Assembly (NCBI RefSeq): GCF_042693015.1
Contig: NZ_CP170544.1
Location: forward strand, 2,356,001-2,420,000
Source: Sphingomonas_E sp042693015
GTDB lineage: Bacteria; Pseudomonadota; Alphaproteobacteria; Sphingomonadales; Sphingomonadaceae
Reading direction: 5' to 3'
Length of the DNA stretch: 64,000 bases
Shown here: in pieces, positions 63,889 to 64,000 of the stretch
Numbering within the stretch: position 1 is the first letter of the stretch
How the letters are laid out: each line of letters starts with the position of its first letter
Made by a program: the position numbers and the translations under genes
The notes under the pieces: generated by a model
Database searches by the model: none
Seen by the model: the letters and a program-made list of their open reading frames with translations, nothing else
Told to the model about the DNA's origin: nothing

Positions 63889-64000
63889 CGGGCCTTCGAC
63901 CTGTTTTTGCAGACGCAGGTCAGATCAAAGCAGGCCGTTCGTCAAAGGCCAAGCCCCAACTGCGCCTCTGGCCAGATCGGGTCCTTCGGCCCCTTCCCGC

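Overview
The window looks like a chromosomal segment from a GC-rich alphaproteobacterium of the order Sphingomonadales. This is inferred from three large TonB-dependent receptors (TBDRs), a PEP-CTERM protein with a sphingomonad-type anchor, several DUF1254/DUF1214 proteins, a CIRCE-controlled groESL operon and generally sphingomonad-like codon use. No species can be named from the sequence alone. I see no rRNA, tRNA, CRISPR array, insertion sequence or integrase.

Layout. 0-2.8 kb: CIRCE, groES, groEL, terminator, then the C-terminal half of an Old Yellow Enzyme gene. 3-8.7 kb: a DUF1214 lipoprotein, a Tat-exported metallo-beta-lactamase-fold enzyme and two DUF1254/DUF1214 proteins, separated by copies of a dispersed intergenic repeat. 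8.8-12.7 kb: an ECF41-type sigma factor divergent from a carboxymuconolactone-decarboxylase-like gene, a MerR regulator divergent from a methyltransferase, and a TetR regulator. 12.9-21.7 kb: sulfatase, TBDR, two coupled DUF1254 proteins and an SDR, facing the TetR gene across a region with two copies of one 15-bp site. 22-31 kb: a lipoprotein, MarR regulator, glycosyltransferase, small membrane protein, ClC channel, MgtC-like protein, PEP-CTERM protein and acyltransferase; three of these promoters share one palindrome. 31-36.5 kb: a methyltransferase, then a zinc module (His-rich TBDR, MerC-like protein, Fur/Zur regulator), then gene remnants and a VOC protein.

36.8-62 kb: the most unusual block, a putative catabolic locus. 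On the minus strand are an FG-GAP protein, an SDR, two Tat-exported GHL6-type putative glycoside hydrolases, a TBDR and a secreted beta-propeller protein. Divergent from these is a tightly coupled operon of lactate/glycolate-type permease, glycerate kinase, hydroxypyruvate isomerase and tartronate semialdehyde reductase. Then come an AraC regulator, a DUF1552 protein coupled to a DUF1592-type c-heme protein, an IclR regulator, a second glycerate kinase and a second, paralogous beta-propeller. The parts suggest import and extracellular or periplasmic breakdown of a carbohydrate-like substrate, with C2/C3 hydroxy acids routed to phosphoglycerate; the substrate is not identifiable here.

62-64 kb: a methyltransferase gene remnant, a DUF2383 four-helix protein, a 30-residue membrane peptide and a SRAP (YedK/HMCES) protein.

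Points to check first: the G8 tract that fuses two genes at 56.67 kb, the exact ECF41 promoter pair at 9.44-9.53 kb, the three shared palindromes at 23.7, 25.6 and 27.5 kb, the TetR site pair at 12.75/12.90 kb, and the GHL6/DUF1552/glycerate locus as a possible undescribed pathway.
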